A DNA stretch of 64,000 nt, from positions 1-64,000 of the forward strand of contig JAJFGL010000037.1 of assembly GCA_021776135.1 (NCBI GenBank), written 5' to 3'. Shown here piece after piece: positions 8,364 to 17,063 of this stretch. The notes under the pieces were generated by a model. That model was not told where the DNA came from, searched no databases, and was given only the letters and a program-made list of their open reading frames with translations. The position numbers were made by a program, and so were the translations under genes. This DNA is from Kiloniellaceae bacterium (GTDB taxonomy: Bacteria; Pseudomonadota; Alphaproteobacteria; Kiloniellales; J153). Within the stretch, counting starts at the first letter, position 1. Each line of letters starts with the position of its first letter.

Positions 8364-11216
8364 ATGCGCCTGAGTTGGAACGAAATTAGAGCCCGTGCCG
8401 CAACCTTCGCTCAGGATTGGGCCGGCGAGGGTTATGAGAAGGGCCAGACGCAGCTCTTCTATCGGGATTTCTTTGAGGTCTTCGGGGTGCCGGTGCGCCG
8501 CGTCGCGGCTTTCGAGGAACCGGTCAAGAAACTCGGCGACAAGCGCGGTTTCATCGATCTGTTCTGGAAGGGTGTTCTTCTGGTCGAGCAGAAGAGTGCC
8601 GGCCGCGATCTAAAAAAGGCCAAGGCACAGGCGTTCGATTATTTTCCTGGGCTGAAGGACGCCGACCTTCCCAGGTATATCCTTTTAAGCGACTTCCAAA
8701 CCTTCGAACTCTACGACCTGGAAGAGAGCGAATCAATTTCCTTCCCGCTGACGGACCTTCACGATCATGTTGAGAACTTCGGGTTCATCATCGGCGTTCA
8801 AAGACGGACCTTTCGGGATCAAGACCCGGTAAACGTCCGCGCCTCCGAATTGGTGGGTAAGCTCCACGATGCCCTGGAAGACTCGGGCTACACCGGACAC
8901 GATCTCGAACAGTTTCTGGTTCGCACAGTCTTTTGCCTTTTCGCCGACGATACCGGCATTTTCGAACCCCGCGATAGTTTCCTCGACCTCTTGGAGAACC
9001 GCACGCGGGAAGACGGCTCGGACCTCGGCGGTTGGTTCGCGCAACTTTTCCAGGTTTTGAACACACCGGAAGATGGCAGGGCGAAGAATATCGACGACGA
9101 TCTCGACCGCTTCCCCTATATCAACGGCGATCTGTTTCGCGACCCACTTCTTATTCCGTCCTTCGATGCGGCCATGCGCCAACGCTTAATCGACGCTTGC
9201 CAGTTCGATTGGTCGGGAATCTCGCCGGCCATTTTCGGCTCGCTGTTCCAATCGGTCATGAACAAGGCCGAGCGTCGGGCGCAGGGCGCTCACTACACCA
9301 CCGAGAAGAACATTCTCAAGGTCATCGAACCCTTGTTTCTGGATGACTTGAGGGCGGAACTCAAACACTTGAAATCGCGGAGGGATAGCCGCCGTCTGAC
9401 CGGACTGCTGGTGTTTCAGGAACGGCTGGGTCGCTTGCGGTTTCTCGACCCGGCTTGCGGTTGCGGCAATTTCCTCATCATCGCCTACCGCGAATTGCGG
9501 GCCTTGGAGATCGAAGTTCTTAAGGAGGTGCGTCCGCGCGGGCAATTGGACGTTTTGGCGGAGTTGTTGTCCGTCATCAATGTGGATCAGTTCTACGGGA
9601 TCGAGATTGGAGAATTCCCGGCCCGCATCGCAGAAACCGCGTTGTGGATGATGGACCACATCATGAACAACGCGCTGAGCCTGGAGTTCGGGCAAACCTA
9701 TGTCCGTATCCCGCTACGCAAGTCGCCGCATATCTTGCATGCCGATGCCCTGGAGACCGACTGGGCAGAACTTTTGCCGCCTAAGGATTGCTCTTACGTG
9801 CTCGGTAATCCACCTTTCGCCGGGGCCAAGTACCAGAGCGAAGAGCAGCGCGCTCAAGTGCGCCGAATTGCGGCGCTCGGCAAGTCCGGCGGCACCCTCG
9901 ACTATGTGACCGCATGGTTCATCACCGCCGGACAATACATCCAAGCGGGTTCCGCGCAGATCGGTTTCGTCGCGACCAACTCGATCACCCAGGGCGAGCA
10001 GGTAGCGCAGCTTTGGCCGATCCTTTTCGACCGCTGTAAGCTGGAGATCGCCTTCGCGCACCGCACCTTCGCGTGGGGATCGGACGCGCGTGGCAAGGCC
10101 CATGTCCATGTCGTCATTATCGGCTTGGCCATGGTAGCCGAGGCTCCGAAGGACAAGCGCCTGTTCTCTTACGACGATATCGACGGCGAACCGCACGAGA
10201 GCGTACACGGCGCGCTCACGCCCTATCTTTTCGATGCGGGCGCGGTGGCCGACCCACACCTTGTGGTGAGGGAGGCAAGCCAACCGCTAAATGGATTGCT
10301 AAAGCTGATTATCGGCACGAAGCCAATTGATGGCGGGTATTATATCTTTACGGAAGAAGAGCGGGCGCACTTCCTTTCTGAAGAGCCTAAAGCGGCACCC
10401 TTGATGCATCCCTACATCGGAAGCCGAGAGTTCCTCGGCGGAGGGAAACGATCAATATTGGCTTTGGCAGAAATTTCACCGGACGTGCTTCAGGCATTGC
10501 CGAAGGTCAGGGAACGAATTGCGGCTGTGCGGGAGTACCGGCTTGGGATGAGGCCCCCAAACGGTAAACCGGAAACCAAACTCAAGACTCCGGGTGTTTC
10601 TTCACTTGCGCTAGCGGAAACGCCACGGAAATTTCATGTAACGGTGATTCCTACCACATCGTTTCTCGTTGTGCCGGAAGTCAGTTCGGAAAGGCGCGAA
10701 TATGTACCCATTGGCTGGATGGAACCGCCAACCATACCCAGCAACCTCGTTCGCATCATAGAAGACGCGACCATATCTCTGTTCGGCCTCCTCACCTCCG
10801 CGATGCACATGTCTTGGTTGCGGCATATCGGTGGGCGGCTAAAAAGCGATTATCGCTATTCCATCGGTCTCGTTTACAACACCTTCCCCATGCCGCCGGT
10901 TCCGAAAATGAAACTAGATAAGTTGGAACCCCTGGCCCAAGCGGTGCTCGACGCTCGTTCCGAGCATCCGGATGCGACCCTAGCAGAGCTCTACGATCCC
11001 GACTTGATGCCCGGAAACCTGCGCAAGGCCCACCGGACGCTCGACCGGGCCGTGGACCGGCTTTATCGCCGCAAGGCCTTCGGTTCGGACCGGGAGCGGG
11101 TTGAGCATTTGTTCGGGCTCTACGAGAAAATCATCGAACCCCTGGAGGCCGCGCGCCGGGCGAAAGAGAAAAAGCCCCGCCGCCGGAAAATAAAGGCTCC
11201 GCAGAAGTCCCCATAG
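8364..11216 (+). CDS. MmeI-family (type IIL) bifunctional restriction-modification enzyme
   Basis: This 950-residue single-chain enzyme probably both methylates adenine and cleaves DNA. The N-terminal nuclease has a PD-(D/E)xK-like core with Asp65 and Glu75-x-Lys77 in FIDLFWKGVLLVEQKSAG. The methyltransferase follows, with SAM motif I FLDPACGCGNFL near residue 360 and the N6-adenine motif NPPF near 481. The C-terminal third carries the target-recognition region and a Lys/Arg-rich tail. MmeI-family enzymes usually methylate only one strand and need no separate restriction subunit. The gene is convergent with the EVE/nuclease-like gene, making a small defence-like island beside the GTA-like cluster. 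Confidence 0.85.
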   Translation: MRLSWNEIRARAATFAQDWAGEGYEKGQTQLFYRDFFEVFGVPVRRVAAFEEPVKKLGDKRGFIDLFWKGVLLVEQKSAGRDLKKAKAQAFDYFPGLKDADLPRYILLSDFQTFELYDLEESESISFPLTDLHDHVENFGFIIGVQRRTFRDQDPVNVRASELVGKLHDALEDSGYTGHDLEQFLVRTVFCLFADDTGIFEPRDSFLDLLENRTREDGSDLGGWFAQLFQVLNTPEDGRAKNIDDDLDRFPYINGDLFRDPLLIPSFDAAMRQRLIDACQFDWSGISPAIFGSLFQSVMNKAERRAQGAHYTTEKNILKVIEPLFLDDLRAELKHLKSRRDSRRLTGLLVFQERLGRLRFLDPACGCGNFLIIAYRELRALEIEVLKEVRPRGQLDVLAELLSVINVDQFYGIEIGEFPARIAETALWMMDHIMNNALSLEFGQTYVRIPLRKSPHILHADALETDWAELLPPKDCSYVLGNPPFAGAKYQSEEQRAQVRRIAALGKSGGTLDYVTAWFITAGQYIQAGSAQIGFVATNSITQGEQVAQLWPILFDRCKLEIAFAHRTFAWGSDARGKAHVHVVIIGLAMVAEAPKDKRLFSYDDIDGEPHESVHGALTPYLFDAGAVADPHLVVREASQPLNGLLKLIIGTKPIDGGYYIFTEEERAHFLSEEPKAAPLMHPYIGSREFLGGGKRSILALAEISPDVLQALPKVRERIAAVREYRLGMRPPNGKPETKLKTPGVSSLALAETPRKFHVTVIPTTSFLVVPEVSSERREYVPIGWMEPPTIPSNLVRIIEDATISLFGLLTSAMHMSWLRHIGGRLKSDYRYSIGLVYNTFPMPPVPKMKLDKLEPLAQAVLDARSEHPDATLAELYDPDLMPGNLRKAHRTLDRAVDRLYRRKAFGSDRERVEHLFGLYEKIIEPLEAARRAKEKKPRRRKIKAPQKSP

Positions 11217-11248
11217 CATGAGAATGACGTTTTACAGGACGCTGCCTG

Positions 11249-12376
11249 TCAATCTTCCGCCAGTTCCTCGAATTCCGCGATAATGGAATCGTTCATGTGA
11301 CTTAAATGTTCGGTATTTCCTAGAGAATCAATCGATACGTAAGATAAGTAGGTACACTTTTCATAGAGTGGAGCCTGATCCAGAAGCGAGAAGACAGGCC
11401 GCCTGATTTGCTGAAGAACTTTGTCGCGCCTTTCGTCCGGCGCAACAATGTGAAGATGAATATTCATGTTCGGCTGCAGTGCGAGCAGGTCCGCCATACG
11501 TAAGAGGCCCGAGTAAATCGCCGTCGTGTGCTCGATTTCGAAGGCGCGGGCCATGGAACGGCCTTTCAACCAAATAACGTCGATTTGCTCGATAGTACTC
11601 AAGGTCGCGTCGTCGTAATTGAGGGGCAAGATTTCTAGGAAAGTCTTGCTGATATCCTCGGGGATAAATTCCATAACCCGGACGCGATCGCCACGCGGCA
11701 CCCAAATACGGAATCCCATTTCAGCACCGATCTGCGCGACCTTTGCCTGCATTTGAATGGACTGGCGTTCTGTATCCGGCGTTGGTGATTGAGCCGAGTC
11801 GGTTTCGGCAATCGTTTCGTTTTCGTCTCTCTCTGGGACTTCCACCGTGACTTCGCGGTCAAGAGTGCGAACCTTACGTTTTCGGGCGAGTTGGCGTTTG
11901 TCGCGGTCGGTAAGGGGATAAATCCGCTTTTCTTCCTGTTGCTTCTTTAGGAGTGAAAGCAAGAGATGCCCGTCAGGGTCCTCCATCCGCCGTAGAGATC
12001 CGCGAAAGTAGCCGGTCCACCCGGTTGACCCCTTCGGTGCCTGCCGGGTTTCGGAGAGTACATCCCAGATTTCGTTCTCGAAGATCGGTATGGATTCTTC
12101 TTGATCGAGAAGAACGAGCGGTGTCACCTTGAAACGGACTATAAACGGATCTGGATCGCTGAAGATCGGTGCATCGTCATCGAAGGTATCCGATGTTACT
12201 TTCAATGCCCCGCACCAGCGTGATAGACGAACCAAATAACAAAGAAAAATATCGCCCGGTTTGATCCGTTCTTGTGCGATATGCCTCTGACGTTCGCGAA
12301 ACCCACTAACGGCGGCGCCATGTGTGCGAAACGCGGTCCAAGTTTCCGGCGTAAAGAGATTGAGAATGTATGCCAT
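11249..12376 (-). CDS. EVE/PUA-like domain protein with C-terminal nuclease-like region
   Basis: This 375-residue protein has an N-terminal segment of EVE/PUA type (residues 1-130: FRERQRHIAQERIKPGDIFL, CYLVRLSRWCGALKV), a fold that reads modified bases. A charged linker (about 150-215) leads to a C-terminal domain with DVIWLKGRSMARAFEIEHTT. This segment is suggestive of a PD-(D/E)xK-like core, although the Lys of a classical ExK is replaced by His. Similar fusions act in modification-dependent restriction. It is convergent with the MmeI-like gene, with 32 bp between stops. A modification-dependent defence role is inferred. Confidence 0.6.
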   Translation of the reverse strand: MAYILNLFTPETWTAFRTHGAAVSGFRERQRHIAQERIKPGDIFLCYLVRLSRWCGALKVTSDTFDDDAPIFSDPDPFIVRFKVTPLVLLDQEESIPIFENEIWDVLSETRQAPKGSTGWTGYFRGSLRRMEDPDGHLLLSLLKKQQEEKRIYPLTDRDKRQLARKRKVRTLDREVTVEVPERDENETIAETDSAQSPTPDTERQSIQMQAKVAQIGAEMGFRIWVPRGDRVRVMEFIPEDISKTFLEILPLNYDDATLSTIEQIDVIWLKGRSMARAFEIEHTTAIYSGLLRMADLLALQPNMNIHLHIVAPDERRDKVLQQIRRPVFSLLDQAPLYEKCTYLSYVSIDSLGNTEHLSHMNDSIIAEFEELAED

Positions 12377-12541
12377 TCAGTCAGGTTAACGACCTACTGC
12401 ACGAGGCTCAACGAATAATGGTTGCCTCGGTTTCAGATAAATAAACAATCTTCCACAGCCCACCGTCTTCCCGGCGGAACGCTAAAATGCTACCCATAAT
12501 CACACTCAAGAATTGAACGTCGCGAAGAGCAACCCGCCCGG

Positions 12542-12588
12542 ACTTCCGTCCTTCGACAGGCTCAGGATGAGGCCGCTCGGGTCGGCGG
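12542..12588. repeat. Short dispersed intergenic repeat before terS
   Basis: CCTTCGACAGGCTCAGGATG is a motif I know as a recurring intergenic element in many proteobacterial genomes. It sits in the 242-bp space between the EVE-like gene and terS, between short arms CCCGCC (about 12532) and GGCGGG (about 12581) that could pair. No clear promoter was recognised here, although the GTA late promoter is expected in this stretch. Confidence 0.4.
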
Positions 12589-12618
12589 GTTTCGTTTGCT
12601 CGCTGGGAGGGCTGATAC

Positions 12619-13248
12619 TTGGCGGGGCACCGGCGTCTTACGGCGATGCAGCGGCGCTTCGCCGAGGAATATATCGTCGATCTCAATGCCACCCAGGCGG
12701 CCTTGCGGGCCGGTTATAGCGCCGGCTGCGCCAAGACTCACGGCCACAAGGTGTTGCGGCGGCCCGATGTGGCGGCCCTGATCGCCGAGGCGAAAGCCAT
12801 GCGCGCGGCGCGGGTCGGCCTGACCGCCGACCGGGTGGTGAGCGAGCTGGCCAAGGTCGCCTTCGGCGATCCGCGGCGGCTGTTCTCCCTGGGCGCGAAG
12901 GGCGCGACCCTGCGCGCGCCGAAGGAACTGACCGACGCCGAAGCGGCGCTGATCTCGGAAATAACGGAAACCACCTCGGCCTCCGGCGCCGGCACCAAGC
13001 GCATCAAGCTGCATTGCAAAATGGCCGCCCTCATGGCCCTGGCCAAGCATCTGGGCATGTTCGCCGGCACGGGCAAACTGACCCTGGGGCAGAATGACGA
13101 CAACGCCGAAAGCGGCCAAGACGGCCAAGACGGCGGGGGCGGGGGCGGGGGCGGGGAGAGCGCCCGCGACGCCCTCGCTCGCCGTATCGCTGGCATCGCT
13201 GAGCGCCTTGAAGCGGACGCCGCTGCTGGCGCCTCTAAGCGAGGCTGA
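12619..13248 (+). CDS. Terminase small subunit (GTA gp1-like)
   Basis: This 209-residue protein should recognise DNA for packaging and load the large terminase. Its N-terminus (LTAMQRRFAEEYIVDLNATQAALRAGYS) is the signature of the Terminase_2/P27-type small subunits. I chose the TTG at 12619 because GGAGG lies 8 nt upstream and this start keeps the conserved N-terminus. The C-terminal tail contains eight successive Gly encoded by a G-rich tract (13135-13156), then a helical end. It overlaps the large subunit gene by 155 bp. Confidence 0.88.
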   Translation: MAGHRRLTAMQRRFAEEYIVDLNATQAALRAGYSAGCAKTHGHKVLRRPDVAALIAEAKAMRAARVGLTADRVVSELAKVAFGDPRRLFSLGAKGATLRAPKELTDAEAALISEITETTSASGAGTKRIKLHCKMAALMALAKHLGMFAGTGKLTLGQNDDNAESGQDGQDGGGGGGGGESARDALARRIAGIAERLEADAAAGASKRG

Positions 13249-14491
13249 AGCCGCCGCGTTTCATTTCGATTGGCGCTTCTGGGCCCGGCCGCAACAGTTG
13301 CCGCCGCCCGGCGATTGGACCACTTGGCTGGTGCTGGCCGGGCGCGGCTTCGGCAAGACCCGCTGCGGCGCCGAATGGGTGCGGGCCATGGTCTGCGGCG
13401 CCACGCCTTTAAGCGCCGGGGCCCATCGCCGGGTCGCCCTGGTGGCGGAAACCGCCGCCGATGCCCGCGATGTCATGGTCGAGGGCGAAAGCGGTTTACT
13501 GGCGGTGCACCCAAAGGGCTTCCGCCCCCTTTACGAGCCGTCCAAGCGGCGCCTGACCTGGCCCAACGGGGCACGCGCGATTCTCTATAACGCGGTCGAG
13601 CCGGATCAGTTGCGCGGGCCTCAGCACGACCTGGCCTGGGCCGACGAACTGGCCAAGTGGCGCCACGCTCAGGCGGCCTGGGATCAACTGCAATTCGGCC
13701 TGCGCCTGGGCGCGCGGCCGCGCCAGTGCGTGACCACCACGCCCCGCCCCATCGCGGTGCTGAAAGCCCTGATCGAAGACCCGGACACGGCGGTCACGCG
13801 CGGGTCGAGCTATGACAACATCACCAATCTGGCGCCGGCCTTCATGGCCCGCATCGTGCGCCGCTACGAAGGCACGCGCCTGGGCCGCCAGGAACTGAAC
13901 GGCGAGATACTGGAACAAGCCCCCGGCGCCCTGTGGAACCGGACCGCCATCGATATCTTACGCCGGCGCGAGGCCAAGGACCTGATCCGCATCGTGGTCG
14001 CGGTCGATCCCGCCGCCGGCTCGGGGGCAAACAACGACGAGACCGGCATCGTGGTCGCCGGCCTGGGCGCCGACGGCCATGGCTATGTGCTGGAGGATCT
14101 GTCCCTGCGCGCCAGCCCCGATACCTGGGGCCGGGTGGCGGTGGGCGCCTACTGGCGCTGGAACGCGGACCGCATTATCGGCGAAGTGAACAACGGCGGC
14201 GAGATGATCGAACATGTTCTGCGCACCGTCGATCCAAGCGTCGCCTACAAGGCGGTGCGCGCCAGCCGGGGCAAGGCGGTGCGCGCCGAGCCGGTGGCCG
14301 CCCTCGACGAACAGGGGCGGGTTCACCACGTCGGCGCCTTTCCCGAGATGGAGGACCAAATGTGCGCCATGACCGCCGATTTCGACCGCGCCACGGCCGG
14401 CTTCAGCCCCGACCGCGCCGATGCCCGGGTCTGGGCCCTGAGCGAGCTCATGCTCGCCCGGCCGGGCGCGCCGCGTATCGAGGGACTGTGA
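13094..14491 (+). CDS. Terminase large subunit (GTA gp2-like)
   Basis: This 465-residue packaging motor has an ATPase with Walker A LAGRGFGKTRCG (about residues 81-92) and Walker B DLAWADEL (about 179-186). The C-terminal RNase H-like nuclease has VAVDPAAGS near residue 302 and DRADARVWAL near 440. In GTAs it packages random host DNA by the headful mode. The start is uncertain: the first 40 residues are Ala-rich and lie in the overlap with terS, and a TTG near 13208 could also serve. It is followed by the portal gene after 1 bp. Confidence 0.95.
   Translation: MTTTPKAAKTAKTAGAGAGAGRAPATPSLAVSLASLSALKRTPLLAPLSEAEAAAFHFDWRFWARPQQLPPPGDWTTWLVLAGRGFGKTRCGAEWVRAMVCGATPLSAGAHRRVALVAETAADARDVMVEGESGLLAVHPKGFRPLYEPSKRRLTWPNGARAILYNAVEPDQLRGPQHDLAWADELAKWRHAQAAWDQLQFGLRLGARPRQCVTTTPRPIAVLKALIEDPDTAVTRGSSYDNITNLAPAFMARIVRRYEGTRLGRQELNGEILEQAPGALWNRTAIDILRRREAKDLIRIVVAVDPAAGSGANNDETGIVVAGLGADGHGYVLEDLSLRASPDTWGRVAVGAYWRWNADRIIGEVNNGGEMIEHVLRTVDPSVAYKAVRASRGKAVRAEPVAALDEQGRVHHVGAFPEMEDQMCAMTADFDRATAGFSPDRADARVWALSELMLARPGAPRIEGL
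13135..13156 (+). other. G-quadruplex-type tract at terS/terL overlap
   Basis: Four G-runs (5, 5, 5 and 4 bases) separated by single C bases fulfil the G-quadruplex pattern on the coding strand. In terS it encodes polyglycine; in the overlapping terL frame it encodes alternating Ala/Gly. It could fold in mRNA and affect the switch from terS to terL translation (inference). Confidence 0.6.
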
Positions 14492-14492
14492 C

Positions 14493-15686
14493 ATGACCCT
14501 GCGCCATGCCTGGAAGGCCCTCTGGACCGAGGAAACCAAAGCCTCCGCCGCCGGGCCCTTGATCGCCATGCGCGCGCCGGGGCGCGCGGTCTGGTCGCCG
14601 CGCCGTTTCGATGCTTTCGCCGAGGAAGGCTACCGCCGCAACGTCATCGCCTACCAGGCGGTCAACCGGGTCGCCCGGGCGGTGGCATCCGTGACCTGGC
14701 GCGCCTTCGAGGGCCGCCGGGCGCTGGAGTCTCATCCCATTCTGGCGCTGCTGGCGCGGCCCAATCCGGTCATGGCGCGCGGCGAGTTTCTGGAGGCCGT
14801 TACCGGCTATCTCCTGATCGCCGGCAACAGCTATGTCGAGGCGGTGGCGGCCGGCGGCACGGGAAGCCCGCGCGAACTCTGGCCCCTGCGGCCCGACCGC
14901 ATGAAGGTGATCGCCGGCAAGTCCGGCCTGCCCCAGGGCTACCTCTACAGCCTCGGCGGCGCCGAACAGCGCTGGGACGCGGACCCGCTCACCGGCGCTT
15001 CCGCGATCTTGCACCTCAAGACCTTTCACCCCCTGGACGATTGGTACGGCCTTTCCCCGGCTGAGCCGGCGGCGGCGGCGATCGATCAGCGCAACGAATC
15101 CGACAAGTGGAACATGGCGCTGCTGCAAAACGGCGCCCGTCCTTCCGGGGCCCTGGTCTACGAGCCCAAGGGCGCCGAGGGCGCCAACCTCAGCGACGCG
15201 CAGTTCGCCCGCCTGAAAAAAGAAATCGCCAGCCAATTCAGCGGCGCGGGTAACGCCGGCCGGCCCTTGCTGCTGGACGGCGGGCTGACCTGGCAGGAGA
15301 TGAGCCTCTCGCCCAAGGACTTGGATTTTCTGGAAACCCGTCACGCCGCCGCGCGCGATATCGCCTTGGCCTTCGGGGTGCCGCCGCAGCTGCTCGGGAT
15401 TCCCGGCGACAACACCTACGCGAACTACCGCGAGGCGCGCCTGGCCCTCTGGGAAGAAACCGTGATCCCCCTGCTCTGTCATCTGCGCGACGAGTTCAAT
15501 GCCTGGCTGGCGCCGCAATTCGACGGGGAGGTAAGCCTTAAATTCGATCTGGACGACGTGCCCGCCCTGACGTTACGGCGCCAGAAAGTCTGGGCCCGGC
15601 TTCAGGCCGCCGATTTCCTGACCCTCAACGAAAAGCGCCAGGCCGTTGGCCTGGACGCTCTCGAGGGCGGGGATAGTCTCGCTTAG
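14493..15686 (+). CDS. Phage portal protein, HK97 family (GTA gp3-like)
   Basis: This 397-residue protein forms the dodecameric portal ring through which DNA enters and leaves the capsid. Typical HK97-family segments are visible: YQAVNRVARAVASVTW, HPILALLARPNP, LLIAGNSYVE and FGVPPQLLGIPGDNTYANYREARLALWEET. The length is normal. The ATG is 1 bp after the terL stop. Its 3' end overlaps the last bases of a gene on the opposite strand, an unusual interruption of the late operon. Confidence 0.94.
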   Translation: MTLRHAWKALWTEETKASAAGPLIAMRAPGRAVWSPRRFDAFAEEGYRRNVIAYQAVNRVARAVASVTWRAFEGRRALESHPILALLARPNPVMARGEFLEAVTGYLLIAGNSYVEAVAAGGTGSPRELWPLRPDRMKVIAGKSGLPQGYLYSLGGAEQRWDADPLTGASAILHLKTFHPLDDWYGLSPAEPAAAAIDQRNESDKWNMALLQNGARPSGALVYEPKGAEGANLSDAQFARLKKEIASQFSGAGNAGRPLLLDGGLTWQEMSLSPKDLDFLETRHAAARDIALAFGVPPQLLGIPGDNTYANYREARLALWEETVIPLLCHLRDEFNAWLAPQFDGEVSLKFDLDDVPALTLRRQKVWARLQAADFLTLNEKRQAVGLDALEGGDSLA

Positions 15687-16168
15687 TAAAGGTAGCCCAT
15701 GAAGTAGCGGCTGCCGGGGGCGATATAACCGCGACCGTAGCTGTCGTAGCACATGGTGCCGCCGTAGCGCGCCGTGCGGCCCTGGTAGGTGTGGGTGCCG
15801 GTGGTCGCATGGCAGTCGCGCCGGTACGGCTGGGCCGCCGGTGCGTAGTTATTTTGCGTCCTATAGCTTGGCTGGGACAGCAAGTGGCCGAGCACGACGC
15901 CGCCGGCCAGGGCGCCGGCGATGGCCGGACCGTAGTCATAGCTTTTGCGGCCGCGATACCCGTATCCGCGACGCCCGTATCCGCGATTCTTGTAACTGCG
16001 ATTCTTGTAACTGCGAGGTCCGTAACCATGGCGCTTGTAGCCATGACCGTAGCTCTTGGAAGAGTGCCCGCTGTAGCCGCGGCTCTCGTGGCGGTTACCG
16101 TCGGCGAAGGCCGGCGCGCTGGCGAACAGCAGGGCGGCGGCGGATAAGGCAAGGGCAAGGCGTTTCAT
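15683..16168 (-). CDS. Secreted Gly/Arg/Tyr-rich protein with glycine zipper
   Basis: This 161-residue exported protein has a clear signal peptide (MKRLALALSAAALLFASAPAFA). It continues with a very basic Gly/Tyr/Arg/Lys/Ser-rich stretch, including the near-repeats SYKNR SYKNR GYGRRGYGYRGRK. A short glycine-zipper segment follows (AIAGALAGGVVLGHLL), then a C-terminal domain with two Cys. It was not recognised beyond that. AAAGGA upstream on the minus strand supports the start at 16168. It is antisense to the late operon, between portal and protease genes, so it has its own promoter. Such genes inserted in virion clusters are often independently expressed cargo. Envelope association is likely. 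Confidence 0.72.
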   Translation of the reverse strand: MKRLALALSAAALLFASAPAFADGNRHESRGYSGHSSKSYGHGYKRHGYGPRSYKNRSYKNRGYGRRGYGYRGRKSYDYGPAIAGALAGGVVLGHLLSQPSYRTQNNYAPAAQPYRRDCHATTGTHTYQGRTARYGGTMCYDSYGRGYIAPGSRYFMGYLY

Positions 16169-16275
16169 AGCGGGTGTCCTTTCGTTCATGGTCAAGGGTA
16201 CTACGCGAGCGCTGGCTCCGCCATCCCCGCCCTGAGCCAAGGTACTGGAATATCAAGGCAATGAGAGGTTCAAGC

Positions 16276-17031
16276 ATGCGATCCAAGGCCGTGAGCGACC
16301 CTGGCGATTTCGGCGCGCCGGAGCGCCTGAACATCCCCTTCGAGCTGAAGTCCCTGGCCACCAGGCGGATCGGGGAAGGCTTGGAAATAGGGGTTTTCGA
16401 CGGTCTGGCCTCCACCTTCGGCACCCCTGACCGGGCTGGGGACGTGATTGAGCCGGGCGCCTTTCGCGATAGCTTGGCGCGCGCCGGGCGGATCAAGATG
16501 CTGTGGCAACACGACCCCCGGGCGCCGATCGGCATCTGGGAGCATATCGAAGAAACCGCGGCCGGCCTGGCGGTCAAGGGCCGCCTGGTCCTGGAGGTGC
16601 AACAGGCGCGCGAGGCCCTGGCCCTGCTGCGCGCCGGCGCCGTCGATGCTTTATCGATTGGCTTTTCGGTGCCCCGCGCGGGCGCCAGTTTCGACCGAGA
16701 ATCTTCGCTGCGGCGCCTGAACCGGATCGATCTTTGGGAGGTTTCCATCGTGACCTTCCCCGCCAACCCGGACGCCCGTGTGGCCCGGGTCAAGGGCTGG
16801 GGCGGAGCCGGATCCGGAAACCGCCTACCCAGCGAACGAGACTTCGAGCGCTACCTGACGCGGGATGCCGGGTTCAGCCGCTCGCAGGCCCGGACCATTG
16901 TCGGTTCCGGGTACAAGGCCCTCACGCCCAGGCGGGATGCCGGGTGCGATTCGGCCAAGAACCTCGAGGATCTGGCGGCGCGCTTGCGGCGCGTCGCCGG
17001 CCTCGTGGCGGCCGGTTCGCGGCCTCTCTAA
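16276..17031 (+). CDS. HK97-type prohead protease (GTA gp4-like)
   Basis: This 251-residue S78-family serine protease processes capsid protein during head maturation. The catalytic residues are evident: His in MLWQHDPRAPIG (near residue 78), Ser in DALSIGFSV (near 127), and Glu in DLWEVSIVTFPANP (near 155). The C-terminal region after residue 175 is Arg-rich. GAGAGG lies 7 nt before the ATG at 16276; ATG 16261 is possible but has no Shine-Dalgarno sequence. It sits upstream of the capsid gene in the usual order. Confidence 0.93.
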   Translation: MRSKAVSDPGDFGAPERLNIPFELKSLATRRIGEGLEIGVFDGLASTFGTPDRAGDVIEPGAFRDSLARAGRIKMLWQHDPRAPIGIWEHIEETAAGLAVKGRLVLEVQQAREALALLRAGAVDALSIGFSVPRAGASFDRESSLRRLNRIDLWEVSIVTFPANPDARVARVKGWGGAGSGNRLPSERDFERYLTRDAGFSRSQARTIVGSGYKALTPRRDAGCDSAKNLEDLAARLRRVAGLVAAGSRPL

Positions 17032-17063
17032 ATCAATCGGAATCTTCAGCCAGGAGGACCATC

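Noticed and set aside
12408-12692. 94-codon minus-strand frame before the EVE-like gene
   Set aside because: The first half overlaps the dispersed repeat and terS antisense. A 29-codon piece (MGSILAFRREDGG...) could be a leader peptide but has no support.
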